Shown here: piece by piece, positions 1-8,583 of the stretch
Layout of the letters: every line of letters starts with the position of its first letter
Numbering within the stretch: position 1 is the first letter of the stretch
NCBI GenBank assembly: GCA_003265685.1
Contig: QJOU01000001.1
Location: 62,001-126,000 of the forward strand
Source: Piscinibacter caeni
GTDB taxonomy: Bacteria; Pseudomonadota; Gammaproteobacteria; Burkholderiales; Burkholderiaceae_C
Direction: 5' to 3'
Length of the DNA: 64,000 nt
Notes under the pieces: generated by a model
The model's input: only the letters and a program-made list of their open reading frames with translations
Database searches by the model: none
Told to the model about the DNA's origin: nothing
Program-made: the position numbers and the translations under genes

Positions 1-141
1 CGCGACCATCAGGCGCGCCGCAGCGGTGGCGCCGTCGCGGCCGCGCCCGACGCGCCGCGCAAGAAGCGCCGCCGGCGCCGCAAGCCGGCCGGCGAGGCTG
101 CTGCGCCCGCGCCGGCCGCCGAACCGGCGCCGGATGCCTGA
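1..141 (+). CDS. pcnB: poly(A) polymerase PcnB, C-terminal end (partial)
   Basis: Only the last 46 codons of an open frame entering from the left edge are present, stopping at TGA 139-141. The visible tail is extremely basic, with a run of Lys and Arg at about codons 21-28, followed by an Ala/Pro-rich end. That is the usual C-terminus of proteobacterial poly(A) polymerase I, which adds poly(A) to RNA 3' ends and promotes decay. The assignment also rests on pcnB directly preceding folK in many Burkholderiales. The stop overlaps the folK start by one base (TGATG), so the two are probably translationally coupled. No catalytic part is visible. Confidence 0.6.
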   Translation, partial: RDHQARRSGGAVAAAPDAPRKKRRRRRKPAGEAAAPAPAAEPAPDA

Positions 142-632
142 TGCCCGATGACACCGTGCGCGCGTGGGTCGGCCTGGGTGCGAACCTGGGCGATGCCCGC
201 GCCGCGCTCGCGGCGGCGTTCGAGGCGCTCGGCCGGATCGACGCCACCCGGCTGCTGCGGCGTTCGTCGCTGTACCGCAGCGCGCCGATCGATTCGAGCG
301 GGCCCGACTACCTGAACGCCGTCGCCGAGCTCGAGACCGGGCTCGCACCGCACGACCTGCTGGCCCAGTTGCAGGCGATCGAGCTGGCCCACGGCCGCGA
401 GCGGCCGTACCGCAACGCGCCGCGCACGCTCGACCTCGACCTGCTGCTGTACGGCGACGCGCTGATCGACACGCCGACGCTCGTCGTGCCACACCCGCGC
501 CTGCACGAACGGGCCTTCGTGCTGCATCCGCTGGCCGAACTGGCGCCCGGGCTGTCCATTCCCGGCCGCGCGCCGCTTCCGGCCCTGCTGGCCGACGTCG
601 CCGGGCAGCGCATCGAGCGCCTGGCCGGTTGA
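141..632 (+). CDS. folK: HPPK, 2-amino-4-hydroxy-6-hydroxymethyldihydropteridine pyrophosphokinase
   Basis: FolK transfers pyrophosphate from ATP to 6-hydroxymethyl-7,8-dihydropterin in cytoplasmic folate synthesis. The 163-residue protein has normal family length and all hallmark blocks: GLGANLGD at 11-18, the RPYRNAP...[10 protein letters not shown] stretch at 88-105 with the two Mg-binding aspartates D98 and D100, and [12 protein letters not shown] at 117-128. The ATG is chosen because it overlaps the preceding pcnB stop and the conserved N-terminal strand follows at once. It is probably expressed with pcnB. The family is not in doubt. Confidence 0.96.
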   Translation: MPDDTVRAWVGLGANLGDARAALAAAFEALGRIDATRLLRRSSLYRSAPIDSSGPDYLNAVAELETGLAPHDLLAQLQAIELAHGRERPYRNAPRTLDLDLLLYGDALIDTPTLVVPHPRLHERAFVLHPLAELAPGLSIPGRAPLPALLADVAGQRIERLAG

Positions 633-696
633 CCCGGGCGGCTACACTCGCGGCCCATGACGGTTTCGTGACCGTCGTGTGACACGAGGACATTCG

Positions 697-1344
697 ATGC
701 TGTTCGGCAAGCTGCTGCCCCGCGAAGGCAACTTCTTCGAGCTCTTCAACCAGCATGGCGGGCACATCGTCGAGGGCGCGCGCGCCTTCACGCTGCTGAT
801 CCAGAACTATGCCGACCCGGGCCTGCGCGAGAAGTACGCCACCGAGGTGGGCAACGCCGAGCGCAGCGCCGACCGCGTCACCGCCGAGGTGAACCGGCTG
901 CTGCACAAGACTTTCATCACGCCGATCGACCGCGAGCAGATCCACGGCCTGATCAATGCGATGGACGACGTGCTCGACCTGCTGCAGGACGTGACCGAGA
1001 CCATGTCGCTGTACGACGTGCGCCACATGACCGAGGAGGTGATGCGCCTGGGCGACCTCTCGGCCAAGTGCTGCGAGCGCGTGCAGCATGCCGTCTCGCT
1101 GCTGCCCAAGATCAGCCAGCCGGCCACCGCCGAGGCGGCCATCAAGACCTGCGAGGAGATCGACAAGCTCGAGAGCGACGCCGACCGGGTGATGCGCAGC
1201 GCGATGTCCAAGCTGTTCCGCGAGGAGAACGACGTGCGCGAGCTGATCAAGCTGAAGACGATCTACGAGCAGCTCGAGTCGATCTCCGACCGCTGCGAGG
1301 ACGTGGCCAACCTGATCGAGGGTGTGGTCCTCGAGAACTCCTGA
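697..1344 (+). CDS. DUF47 / PhoU-like phosphate transport regulator
   Basis: This 215-residue all-helical protein (start MLFGKLLPREGNFFELF) belongs to the DUF47 family, PhoU-like proteins that sit next to Pit phosphate transporters and are thought to modulate them. An ATG at 697 fits the family N-terminus and has an ACGAGGA ribosome site at 684-690; an in-frame start upstream adds only a few unsupported residues. It lies 12 bp before pit on the same strand, so the pair is almost certainly one operon. A TACACT -10-like hexamer at 643-648 may belong to its promoter. Function is inferred from family and context. Confidence 0.92.
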   Translation: MLFGKLLPREGNFFELFNQHGGHIVEGARAFTLLIQNYADPGLREKYATEVGNAERSADRVTAEVNRLLHKTFITPIDREQIHGLINAMDDVLDLLQDVTETMSLYDVRHMTEEVMRLGDLSAKCCERVQHAVSLLPKISQPATAEAAIKTCEEIDKLESDADRVMRSAMSKLFREENDVRELIKLKTIYEQLESISDRCEDVANLIEGVVLENS

Positions 1345-1356
1345 GCAGGTCGGGGC

Positions 1357-2370
1357 ATGGATTCCGTCCAGACCGCGTTCTGGGTCGTGGTGCTGCTGGT
1401 CGTGCTGGCCGTGGCCTTCGACTTCATGAACGGCTTCCACGACGCCGCCAACTCGATCGCCACCGTCGTCTCCACCGGCGTGCTCAAGCCACAGCAGGCG
1501 GTGCTGTTCGCCGCCTTCTTCAACGTCGTTGCGATCTTCCTGTTCCAGCTGAAGGTGGCGGCCACCATCGGCAAGGGCATCGTCATGCCGGGCGTGGTGG
1601 ACCACCACGTGGTGTTCGGCGCGCTGATCGGCGCGATCTTCTGGAACATCGTCACCTGGTGGTACGGCATTCCGTCGAGCTCCTCGCATGCGCTGATCGG
1701 CGGCATCGTCGGTGCGGTGATCGCCAAGGCCGGCGCCGGCGCGCTGATCGGCGCGGGCGTGCTGAAGACGGTGGCCTTCATCTTCGTCTCGCCGCTGCTC
1801 GGCTTTCTGCTCGGCTCGCTGCTGATGGTGCTGGTGGCGCATCTCTTCAGGCGCGCCTCGCCGCTGCTGGTGGACAACTGGTTCCGAAGGCTGCAGCTGG
1901 TCTCGGCCGGCCTCTACAGCCTGGGCCACGGCGGCAACGACGCGCAGAAGACCATCGGCATCATCTGGATGCTGCTGATCGCCGCCGGCTACAGCAGCGC
2001 GAACGACAAGCTGCCGCCGACCTGGACCATCTGGGTCTGCTACATCGCCATCGGCCTGGGCACGATGTTCGGCGGCTGGCGCATCGTGAAGACCATGGGC
2101 CAGAAGATCACCAAGCTCAAGCCGGTGGGCGGCTTCTGTGCCGAGACGGGCGGCGCGCTGACGCTGTTCCTGGCCACCGCGCTGGGCATCCCGGTCTCGA
2201 CCACCCACACCATCACCGGCGCCATCGTCGGCGTCGGTTCGGTTCGCAGCGCCTCGGCGGTGCGCTGGGGCGTGGCCGGCAACATCGTCTGGGCCTGGAT
2301 CTTCACGATCCCGGCCTCGGCCTTCGTCGCCGGGATCTTCTACTGGATCGGGCTGAAGCTCTTCACCTGA
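1357..2370 (+). CDS. pit: Pit-family inorganic phosphate transporter
   Basis: A 337-residue inner-membrane protein with about ten hydrophobic segments and the two inverted signature repeats of the PiT family. The first is FDFMNGFHDAANSIATVVST at 21-40. The second is GHGGNDAQKTIGII near residue 190. PiT proteins import metal-phosphate by proton symport. It follows the DUF47 gene by 12 bp. Its 3' end overlaps the convergent TM2 gene by 8 bp, so no terminator separates them. At this length it is the short DUF47-linked type rather than the longer E. coli PitA type. Confidence 0.93.
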   Translation: MDSVQTAFWVVVLLVVLAVAFDFMNGFHDAANSIATVVSTGVLKPQQAVLFAAFFNVVAIFLFQLKVAATIGKGIVMPGVVDHHVVFGALIGAIFWNIVTWWYGIPSSSSHALIGGIVGAVIAKAGAGALIGAGVLKTVAFIFVSPLLGFLLGSLLMVLVAHLFRRASPLLVDNWFRRLQLVSAGLYSLGHGGNDAQKTIGIIWMLLIAAGYSSANDKLPPTWTIWVCYIAIGLGTMFGGWRIVKTMGQKITKLKPVGGFCAETGGALTLFLATALGIPVSTTHTITGAIVGVGSVRSASAVRWGVAGNIVWAWIFTIPASAFVAGIFYWIGLKLFT

Positions 2371-2791
2371 GCGCCTGGTACTCGAAGTAGCGCTGCGCCG
2401 AGAACGCGATCGTCGCCATCAGCACGCCGGCGCCGAGCATCAGCGCCAGGATCACGCCGATCACCACACCCCAGCCGCTGACATGCGGCGGGCCCTGCGG
2501 GTTGTGGCGAGCGTTCCACTTCTCGTCCGGCGTCAGGCCGTAGACGATGGCGGTCAGCATCGTGACCGACAGCACGACCCCGAGCACCGGGATCAGCACC
2601 CAGGCCAGCCGGTCGTCCTGGCCGAGCTCGCGCATGCGCAGCACGCCGAGCGCGCCGATCAGCGTCGGCCAGGGCAGCAGCCAGCCCCACACGTCCTTGA
2701 AGCCGTGCAGGTAGAAGCGGTGCAGCCCGAGCGGGCCGCCGACCAGCGCGATCCAGGTGGCCAGCGTCTTGGACTTGTAGCCGGCGCTCAT
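2363..2791 (-). CDS. TM2 domain membrane protein
   Basis: A 142-residue protein starting MSAGYKSKTLATWIALVGGPLGLHRFYLHG, which is the TM2 signature: a transmembrane helix, a GxLGxHRFYxG turn and a second helix. Two more hydrophobic helices follow (about 63-85 and 105-128), and the C-terminus is soluble. Molecular function of bacterial TM2 proteins is not known. It lies directly downstream of the GNAT gene on the same strand, overlapping it by 4 bp, so the two are probably co-transcribed. It runs head-on into pit. Confidence 0.8.
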   Translation of the reverse strand: MSAGYKSKTLATWIALVGGPLGLHRFYLHGFKDVWGWLLPWPTLIGALGVLRMRELGQDDRLAWVLIPVLGVVLSVTMLTAIVYGLTPDEKWNARHNPQGPPHVSGWGVVIGVILALMLGAGVLMATIAFSAQRYFEYQALR

Positions 2792-3324
2792 CGATCGACG
2801 GGGGCCGCCGTATCCCCCAGCCCGAGCGACTTCTGCATCAGCACCACGTCAAGCCAGCGGCCGAACTTCCAGCCCGCGCTCTTGAGCACGCCGGTGTGCT
2901 CGAAACCCAGGCTGCGGTGCACGCCGATCGAGCCGGCGTTGGCCGAGTCGCCGATCACTGCCAGCATCTGGCGCGCGCCGACCGCCTGGCAGCGCGCCAT
3001 CAGCTCGGCCAGCAGCAGGCGCCCGACACCCTGACCGCGCGCCGCGTCGGCGAGGTAGATCGAGTCCTCCAGGCAGAAGCGGTAGGCGCGCCGCGGGCGG
3101 AAGTGGTTGGCGTAGGCATACCCGAGCACCTCGCCGGCGCGCTCGGCCACCAGCCAGGGCAGGCCCTTGCCGAGCACGTCGGCACGCCGCCGGCGCATCT
3201 CGGCCGCGTCGGGCACGTCGAGCTCGAAGGTGCCGGTGCCGTGTTCCACGTGCCAGGCGTAGATGGTGGTGATGGCCGGCAGGTCGGACTCGGTGCTGGG
3301 GCGGATCGACAGGGATGCGGTCAT
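2788..3324 (-). CDS. GNAT N-acetyltransferase, phosphinothricin/methionine-sulfoximine acetyltransferase-like
   Basis: The 178-residue protein starts MTASLSIRPSTESDLPAI and carries the acetyl-CoA-binding GNAT motif A (RGQGVGRLLL, about residues 97-106). It has the PAT-subfamily features GTGTFE near the N-terminus, ANAGSIGVHRSLGFEHTG, and GRWLDVVLMQ at the end. Relatives acetylate the amino group of phosphinothricin, methionine sulfoximine or methionine sulfone; the natural substrate cannot be told from sequence. The open frame extends upstream, but that part is antisense to rpsP/rimM. The ATG at 3324 gives family length. The rpsP promoter lies just upstream on the other strand. Confidence 0.88.
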   Translation of the reverse strand: MTASLSIRPSTESDLPAITTIYAWHVEHGTGTFELDVPDAAEMRRRRADVLGKGLPWLVAERAGEVLGYAYANHFRPRRAYRFCLEDSIYLADAARGQGVGRLLLAELMARCQAVGARQMLAVIGDSANAGSIGVHRSLGFEHTGVLKSAGWKFGRWLDVVLMQKSLGLGDTAAPVDR

Positions 3325-3353
3325 GGGACAGGTGCGTGGCGGGCGCGAGCGAC

Positions 3354-3359
3354 TATAAT
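3354..3359 (+). promoter_or_regulatory. -10 element for the rpsP-rimM-trmD-rplS operon
   Basis: A perfect TATAAT in very GC-rich DNA, 124 bp upstream of rpsP, in the gap to the divergent GNAT gene. No good -35 is visible at 16-18 bp spacing. A 7-bp stem with a GGGG loop (3377-3383 pairing with 3388-3394) lies in the leader just downstream and could be a leader regulatory or stabilising hairpin. Confidence 0.6.
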
Positions 3360-3477
3360 GCCGGGTTTCGCTGCTGGCCGGTCGGGGGACCGGCGTATCT
3401 ACGGCAGCGAGCCTTGATCGGAGCGGACGGTGTGTCTCCCGCGCCGGGCCGATCGCCCCAGACCCCGAGGACATCCC

Positions 3478-3726
3478 ATGGTCGTGATTCGACTGGCCCG
3501 CGGCGGCGCCAAGAAGCGCCCCTTCTACAACATCGTCGTCGCCGACTCGCGCGAGCGCCGCGACGGCCGCTTCATCGAGCGCATCGGCTTCTACAACCCG
3601 GTGGCCTCGGGTGCCGAGCAGCCGCTGCGCGTCGCCTACGACCGCCTGGAGCACTGGACCAGCCACGGCGCCCAGCCGTCGCCGACGGTGGCCCGCCTGG
3701 TCGCCCAGGCCAAGGCGGCTGCCTGA
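3478..3726 (+). CDS. rpsP: 30S ribosomal protein bS16
   Basis: An 82-residue protein beginning [20 protein letters not shown] and containing [14 protein letters not shown], the diagnostic bS16 sequence. It binds 16S rRNA early in 30S assembly. ATG 3478 is preceded by CCCGAGGACAT (Shine-Dalgarno) and matches the universal bS16 N-terminus. It is the first gene of the classical rpsP-rimM-trmD-rplS operon, with rimM starting 16 bp after its stop. Confidence 0.98.
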   Translation: MVVIRLARGGAKKRPFYNIVVADSRERRDGRFIERIGFYNPVASGAEQPLRVAYDRLEHWTSHGAQPSPTVARLVAQAKAAA

Positions 3727-3742
3727 GGCCGCTCGGTCGGCC

Positions 3743-4327
3743 GTGACGGGCACGCCGCCCGACACCGTCGATTGGCCCGCCGATGCGGTCGAGGTTGGCC
3801 GCATCGTCGACGCCTGGGGCGTCAAGGGCTGGATCAAGGTCCAGCCCTTCGCCGCCGACCCGCAGGCGCTGTTCTCCACGCGCCGCTGGTACCTGAAAGG
3901 CCCCGAGGGCGCGCTGCGCCCGGGGCCCGCACCGTTTCCCCCGCTGCTGAAGATCGTGCAGTCGCGCGAGCACGGCGACGTCGTGGTCGCGCAGGCGCAG
4001 GACGTGGCCGACCGCACGGCCGCCGAGGCCCTGCGCGGGGCGCGTGTGTTCGTGCCGCGCGCCAGCTTCCCGACGCCCGAGCCCGACGAGTACTACTGGA
4101 TCGACCTGATCGGCCTGGCCGTGGTCAACCGCGCGGGCGAGTCGCTCGGCCGCGTCGTCGGCCTGCTCGACACCGGCCCGCACAGCGTGCTGCGCGTGCT
4201 GCCCGAGGGCGCCGACCCGGCCGCCGGTGAGGAGGCCGAGCGGCTGATCCCCTTCGTCGCCGCCTACGTCGACACGGTGGACCGCGAGGCCGGTCGCATC
4301 GTCGTCGACTGGGGCCTGGATTACTGA
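3743..4327 (+). CDS. rimM: ribosome maturation factor RimM
   Basis: RimM binds uS19 in the 30S head and assists 16S rRNA processing. The 194-residue product has the N-terminal barrel ([21 protein letters not shown]) and the C-terminal PRC-type barrel ([13 protein letters not shown], then [18 protein letters not shown]). The GTG at 3743 is chosen because the open frame upstream of it lies inside rpsP in another frame. An ATG further up would add residues not expected in the family. It sits between rpsP and trmD. Slightly longer than the E. coli protein because of a loop after the first barrel. Confidence 0.95.
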   Translation: MTGTPPDTVDWPADAVEVGRIVDAWGVKGWIKVQPFAADPQALFSTRRWYLKGPEGALRPGPAPFPPLLKIVQSREHGDVVVAQAQDVADRTAAEALRGARVFVPRASFPTPEPDEYYWIDLIGLAVVNRAGESLGRVVGLLDTGPHSVLRVLPEGADPAAGEEAERLIPFVAAYVDTVDREAGRIVVDWGLDY

Positions 4328-4343
4328 GCTGCCGGGCGTCGCG

Positions 4344-5096
4344 ATGCGCTTCGACGTGCTGACGTTGTTCCCGGACCTGTTCCGGCCGCACCTCGAACTC
4401 GGCATCACGCGCCGCGCCTACGAGTCGGGCCGGGTCGACGTGCACCTGTGGGCGCTGCGCGACTTCGCCGACGATGCCTACCGCCGGGTCGACGACCGCC
4501 CGTACGGCGGCGGCCCCGGCATGGTGCTGCTGGCCGAGCCGCTCGAGCGGGCGCTGGCGGCGGTGCGCGCGGCGCGGCCCGACGCCGCGCCCGTGGTGCA
4601 CTTCACGCCCACCGGCCGGCGCCTCGACCAGGCCGCGGTGAACGAGTTCGCCGCCGGGCCGGGCGCGATCCTGCTGTGCGGGCGCTACGAGGGCATCGAC
4701 CAGCGCTTCCTGGACCGGCACGTCGACCAGGAACTGAGCCTGGGCGACTTCGTGCTGTCGGGCGGCGAACTGCCCGCCCTGGCGCTGCTGGATGCGGTGG
4801 CGCGGCTGCAGCCCGGCGTGCTGGGCGACGCCGCCTCGCACCAGCAGGACAGCTTCTCCGACGGGCTGCTCGATTGCCCGCACTACAGCCGGCCCGAGGT
4901 GCTGGGCGAGGGGGCCGATGCCCGGCCGGTGCCGGCGGTGCTGCTGTCGGGCCACCATGCGGAGATCGCGCGCTGGCGCCGCGACCGCGCGCTGGAGCTC
5001 ACCGCGCGCCGGCGGCCCGACCTGATCGCCGCGGCGCGTGCCGCCGGGCGGCTCTCGCCGGCCGACGAGAAGTACCTGGCCTCGCTCGGGCTATAA
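4344..5096 (+). CDS. trmD: tRNA (guanine37-N1)-methyltransferase TrmD
   Basis: TrmD methylates G37 next to the anticodon and prevents +1 frameshifting. The 250-residue protein begins [13 protein letters not shown] and shows the SPOUT knot and SAM site: [23 protein letters not shown], and the [18 protein letters not shown] loop. The end ([16 protein letters not shown]...) is the tRNA-binding domain. It is third in the operon, 16 bp after rimM. A TATAAT overlaps its stop codon (5092-5097), giving rplS a possible extra promoter. Confidence 0.97.
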   Translation: MRFDVLTLFPDLFRPHLELGITRRAYESGRVDVHLWALRDFADDAYRRVDDRPYGGGPGMVLLAEPLERALAAVRAARPDAAPVVHFTPTGRRLDQAAVNEFAAGPGAILLCGRYEGIDQRFLDRHVDQELSLGDFVLSGGELPALALLDAVARLQPGVLGDAASHQQDSFSDGLLDCPHYSRPEVLGEGADARPVPAVLLSGHHAEIARWRRDRALELTARRRPDLIAAARAAGRLSPADEKYLASLGL

Positions 5097-5097
5097 T
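5092..5097 (+). promoter_or_regulatory. possible internal -10 element for rplS
   Basis: A perfect TATAAT overlaps the trmD stop codon, 87 bp before rplS. No convincing -35 was found, so this is weaker than the operon promoter and may be chance, although AT-rich hexamers are rare here. Downstream, GGGTCC (5128-5133) and GGACCC (5136-5141) form a tight leader hairpin before rplS. Confidence 0.35.
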
Positions 5098-5183
5098 CTG
5101 CGGCTTTTCGATCCTCTGGCGGGCACTGGGTCCTCGGACCCTCCAACACCCTCGAAAGCCCGGCCACGATCATTGGAGAACCC

Positions 5184-5537
5184 ATGGACCTGATCCAGAC
5201 CCTCGAGCGGGAAGAGATTGCCCGTCTCAACAAGACCATTCCCGAGTTCGCGCCGGGCGACACGGTGATCGTGAACGTCAACGTGGTCGAAGGCACGCGC
5301 AAGCGCGTGCAGGCCTACGAAGGCGTGGTGATCGCCAAGCGCAACCGCGGCCTGAACAGCAGCTTCATCGTGCGCAAGATCTCCAGCGGCGAAGGCGTGG
5401 AGCGCACGTTCCAGCTCTACAGCCCGCTGATCGCCTCCATCGAGGTCAAGCGCAGGGGCGACGTGCGCCGCGCCAAGCTCTACTACTTGCGCGAGCGCTC
5501 CGGCAAGTCGGCCCGCATCAAGGAGAAGCTGGCCTGA
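5184..5537 (+). CDS. rplS: 50S ribosomal protein bL19
   Basis: A 117-residue protein with the bL19 hallmarks [34 protein letters not shown] and the basic C-terminal [20 protein letters not shown]. bL19 sits at the 30S/50S interface. ATG 5184 has a TTGGAGAA ribosome site. It is the last gene of the ribosomal operon and is followed 24 bp later by a strong intrinsic terminator. Confidence 0.98.
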   Translation: MDLIQTLEREEIARLNKTIPEFAPGDTVIVNVNVVEGTRKRVQAYEGVVIAKRNRGLNSSFIVRKISSGEGVERTFQLYSPLIASIEVKRRGDVRRAKLYYLRERSGKSARIKEKLA

Positions 5538-5561
5538 TCCCGATGTGGATTCACGCCGTCG

Positions 5562-5593
5562 AAGCCGCCCCGTGTGGGCGGCTTTGTCTTTTT
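5562..5593 (+). terminator. intrinsic terminator after rplS
   Basis: AAGCCGCCC (5562-5570) and GGGCGGCTT (5576-5584) form a 9-bp stem with a 5-base loop, followed by a T-rich tract to 5593. It lies directly after rplS and ends the ribosomal operon. The NUDIX ATG is only 9 bp downstream, so that gene probably needs its own promoter or read-through. Confidence 0.85.
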
Positions 5594-5601
5594 CCGCCCC
5601 G

Positions 5602-6297
<696 letters not shown>

Positions 6298-6329
6298 GTG
6301 GTTCGAGGCGGCGGCTATCATCGGCCGGC

Positions 6330-7319
6330 ATGAGTTTTTTCGCCGTCCTGTTCGCCCTGCTGATCGAACAGCTCAAGCCGCTGCCGCGCGGCAACGTCAT
6401 CCATGACGCCTTGACCGGCTGGATGCGCTGGACGGGGCGCAACTTCGATGCCGGGCGCGACCACCACGCCTGGGTGGTGTGGTGCATCACCGTGCTGCTG
6501 CCGGCGCTGCTGACCTTCGCGGCCTACCAGCTCGCGGCCCATTTCAGCCTGCTGCTGGCGCTGGCCTGGGACGTGGCGGTGCTCTACCTGACGCTGGGCT
6601 TCCGCCAGTTCAGCCACTACTTCACCGACATCCGCGACGCGCTGGACCGCGGCGACGAGGCCGAGGCGCGCCGCCTGCTGACGCAGTGGCGGCACCTCGA
6701 CGCGAGCGAGCTGCCGCGCACCGAGCTGCTGCGCCACGTGATCGAACATTCGCTGCTGGCTGCGCACCGGCACGTGTTCGGCGTGTTCTTCTGGTTCGTG
6801 CTGCTGTCCAGCCTGGGGCTCGGGCCGGCCGGCGCGGTGCTGTACCGGCTGGCCGAGTTCGCCGGGCGCTACTGGGCCTTCAAGAGCCGAACGGTCGGTG
6901 CGCCGATCAACCAGCGCCTGATGGACCTGTCCCAGTGGCTGTTCGGCCTGCTCGACCACGTGCCGGCGCGGCTGACGGCCTTCGGCTTCGCGGTGGTGGG
7001 CAACTTCGAGGAGGCCATCACCTGCTGGCGACGCGACGCGGCGCTGTGGAAGCATCCCAACGAGGGCATCATCCTGGCCGCCGCGGCCGGCGCCGTCGGT
7101 GTGCAGCTCGGCGGCAGCGCGGCGCCGGGCGTCACGCCCGACCGCAGCAAGACCTTCGAGGCCGGCGCGCTGCCCGAAGCCGTGCTGGCCGAGGGCTCCA
7201 CGCCCGGCCTGCCGCCCGTGCCCGGCCACCTGCGCAGCATCGTCGGCCTGGTGTGGCGCTCGGTGGTGCTGTGGATGCTGCTGCTGGCGCTGCTGACGCT
7301 GGCCAACCTGATCGGTTGA
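6330..7319 (+). CDS. CobD/CbiB-family membrane protein
   Basis: A 329-residue integral membrane protein with helices near 1-12, 50-70, 75-92 and 150-172 and a C-terminal helix at 305-325. The order LTLGFRQFSHYFTDIRDALDRGD and HVIEHSLLAAHRHVFGVFFWF is typical of the CobD/CbiB/AmpE superfamily in Burkholderiales. True CbiB makes adenosylcobinamide from cobyric acid. No other cobalamin genes lie nearby and this clade often stands alone, so the role in B12 synthesis is uncertain. A TATCAT -10-like element is at 6316-6321. It converges with rsgA. Confidence 0.72.
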   Translation: MSFFAVLFALLIEQLKPLPRGNVIHDALTGWMRWTGRNFDAGRDHHAWVVWCITVLLPALLTFAAYQLAAHFSLLLALAWDVAVLYLTLGFRQFSHYFTDIRDALDRGDEAEARRLLTQWRHLDASELPRTELLRHVIEHSLLAAHRHVFGVFFWFVLLSSLGLGPAGAVLYRLAEFAGRYWAFKSRTVGAPINQRLMDLSQWLFGLLDHVPARLTAFGFAVVGNFEEAITCWRRDAALWKHPNEGIILAAAAGAVGVQLGGSAAPGVTPDRSKTFEAGALPEAVLAEGSTPGLPPVPGHLRSIVGLVWRSVVLWMLLLALLTLANLIG

Positions 7320-7328
7320 GTCGGACGC

Positions 7329-8243
7329 CTAGAAGCGCGGCCGCGCCAGCTCGGCGTGGATCTCCGCGTAGATGCGGTGGCGCGATTCACCGATCGTGCC
7401 GGAGCGCACGGCCGCCAGCACCCCGCAGCCCGGCTCGTGCAGGTGGGTGCAGTTGTAGAAGCGGCAGCCGGTCGAGGCCGCGCGGATGTCGGGCATCAGC
7501 CCGGCCAGCGCGGCGGGCTCGAGGTGACGCAGGCCGAACTCCTGGAATCCCGGCGAATCGATCAGCCCGGTCGTGCGCGCGGCGTCGAGCCAGTACCACT
7601 GCGTGCTCGTCGTCGTGTGCCGGCCGGAGTTCAGCGCCTGCGAGATCTCGCCGACCTGGGCGCCGGCGTTCGGCACCAGCAGGTTGATCAGCGTGCTCTT
7701 GCCGGTGCCGCTCGGGCCCAGCACGAGCGTGGCGCGGCCCTGCAGCAGCGGGGCGAGGCGCTCCCGGCTTTCCGCGGGGCGTGCCTTCAGTGCGACGTCG
7801 ATCAGCTCGATGCCCATGGCCGCGTAGGGCGCGAGGCGCATGCGCGCCTCGTCGATCTCCGGCAGGTCGGCCTTGTTGAGCACGATGCGCGCCGGGATGC
7901 CGGCCTGCTCCGAGGCGATCAGCGCCCGCGCCAGCTGTGATTCGCTGAACACCGGCTTGGCCGCCACCAGCACCAGGATCTGGTCGAGGTTGGCGGCAAA
8001 GGACTTGGTCTTCCACTCGTCCTGCCGGAACAGCAGGTTGCGGCGCGGCTCGACGTGCTCGATCACGCCTTCGTCGCCGCCGGCGGCGGTAAGCATCCAG
8101 CGCACCCGGTCACCGACCACGCAGTCGCTCTTCTTGCCGCGCGGATGGCAGGTCAGTCGCCGCCCCTCCGGTGTCTCGACGATGTAGTGGCGGCCGTGGC
8201 CAGCCACGACCAGTCCGACATCGAGCTCCTGGTGGCGGCTCAC
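7329..8243 (-). CDS. rsgA: ribosome small-subunit biogenesis GTPase RsgA
   Basis: RsgA is a circularly permuted GTPase that checks late 30S assembly. The 304-residue protein has an N-terminal OB fold (about 1-75), the G4 motif NKAD, the P-loop GPSGTGKST, the G3 motif DSPGF, and a C-terminal zinc site C-x4-C-x-H-x5-C (CRFYNCTHLHEPGC). The start is GTG at 8243, immediately after the stop of the pterin dehydratase gene (TGAGTG), which implies coupled translation. It is the last of three tightly packed minus-strand genes. Confidence 0.96.
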   Translation of the reverse strand: MSRHQELDVGLVVAGHGRHYIVETPEGRRLTCHPRGKKSDCVVGDRVRWMLTAAGGDEGVIEHVEPRRNLLFRQDEWKTKSFAANLDQILVLVAAKPVFSESQLARALIASEQAGIPARIVLNKADLPEIDEARMRLAPYAAMGIELIDVALKARPAESRERLAPLLQGRATLVLGPSGTGKSTLINLLVPNAGAQVGEISQALNSGRHTTTSTQWYWLDAARTTGLIDSPGFQEFGLRHLEPAALAGLMPDIRAASTGCRFYNCTHLHEPGCGVLAAVRSGTIGESRHRIYAEIHAELARPRF

Positions 8244-8576
8244 TCAGGCCGTGAAGGAAACCAGCGCATCCGCCTTGGCCGCGCAGATGAAGTCGTTCAC
8301 CGAGATGCCGCCCACCGAGTGCGTGTCGAAGCGCACCACGCAGCGGTCGTAGAACACGCGCAGCTCGGGGTGGTGGTCTTCCGCGTTGGCGATCCAGGCC
8401 AGCGCGTTCACGAACGAGATGGTCTCGTGGTAGTTGCGGAACGAGAAGGTCTTCTCGATCGCCCCCTCGGCCAGGCGCCAGCCGCTGACCTGGGCCAGGT
8501 GGTCGCGGATCGCCTCCGGGCTCATCGCCGGATGGCCCTCGAGCGGCTGGCAGCGTTGTCTCAGGAGATCGGTCAT
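8244..8576 (-). CDS. phhB: pterin-4a-carbinolamine dehydratase
   Basis: A 110-residue PCD/DCoH family protein with the [12 protein letters not shown] and [11 protein letters not shown] elements of the active site and dimer fold. The enzyme dehydrates 4a-hydroxytetrahydropterin, usually recycling cofactor for phenylalanine hydroxylase. No phhA is present here; instead the gene sits between a membrane protease and rsgA, 7 bp and 0 bp away. Its role here may be pterin recycling or prevention of 7-pterin formation. Confidence 0.93.
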   Translation of the reverse strand: MTDLLRQRCQPLEGHPAMSPEAIRDHLAQVSGWRLAEGAIEKTFSFRNYHETISFVNALAWIANAEDHHPELRVFYDRCVVRFDTHSVGGISVNDFICAAKADALVSFTA

Positions 8577-8583
8577 GGGGGCC

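Noticed and set aside
3572-4408. Minus-strand frame over rimM/rpsP
   Set aside because: Antisense to the ribosomal operon, with no recognisable protein.
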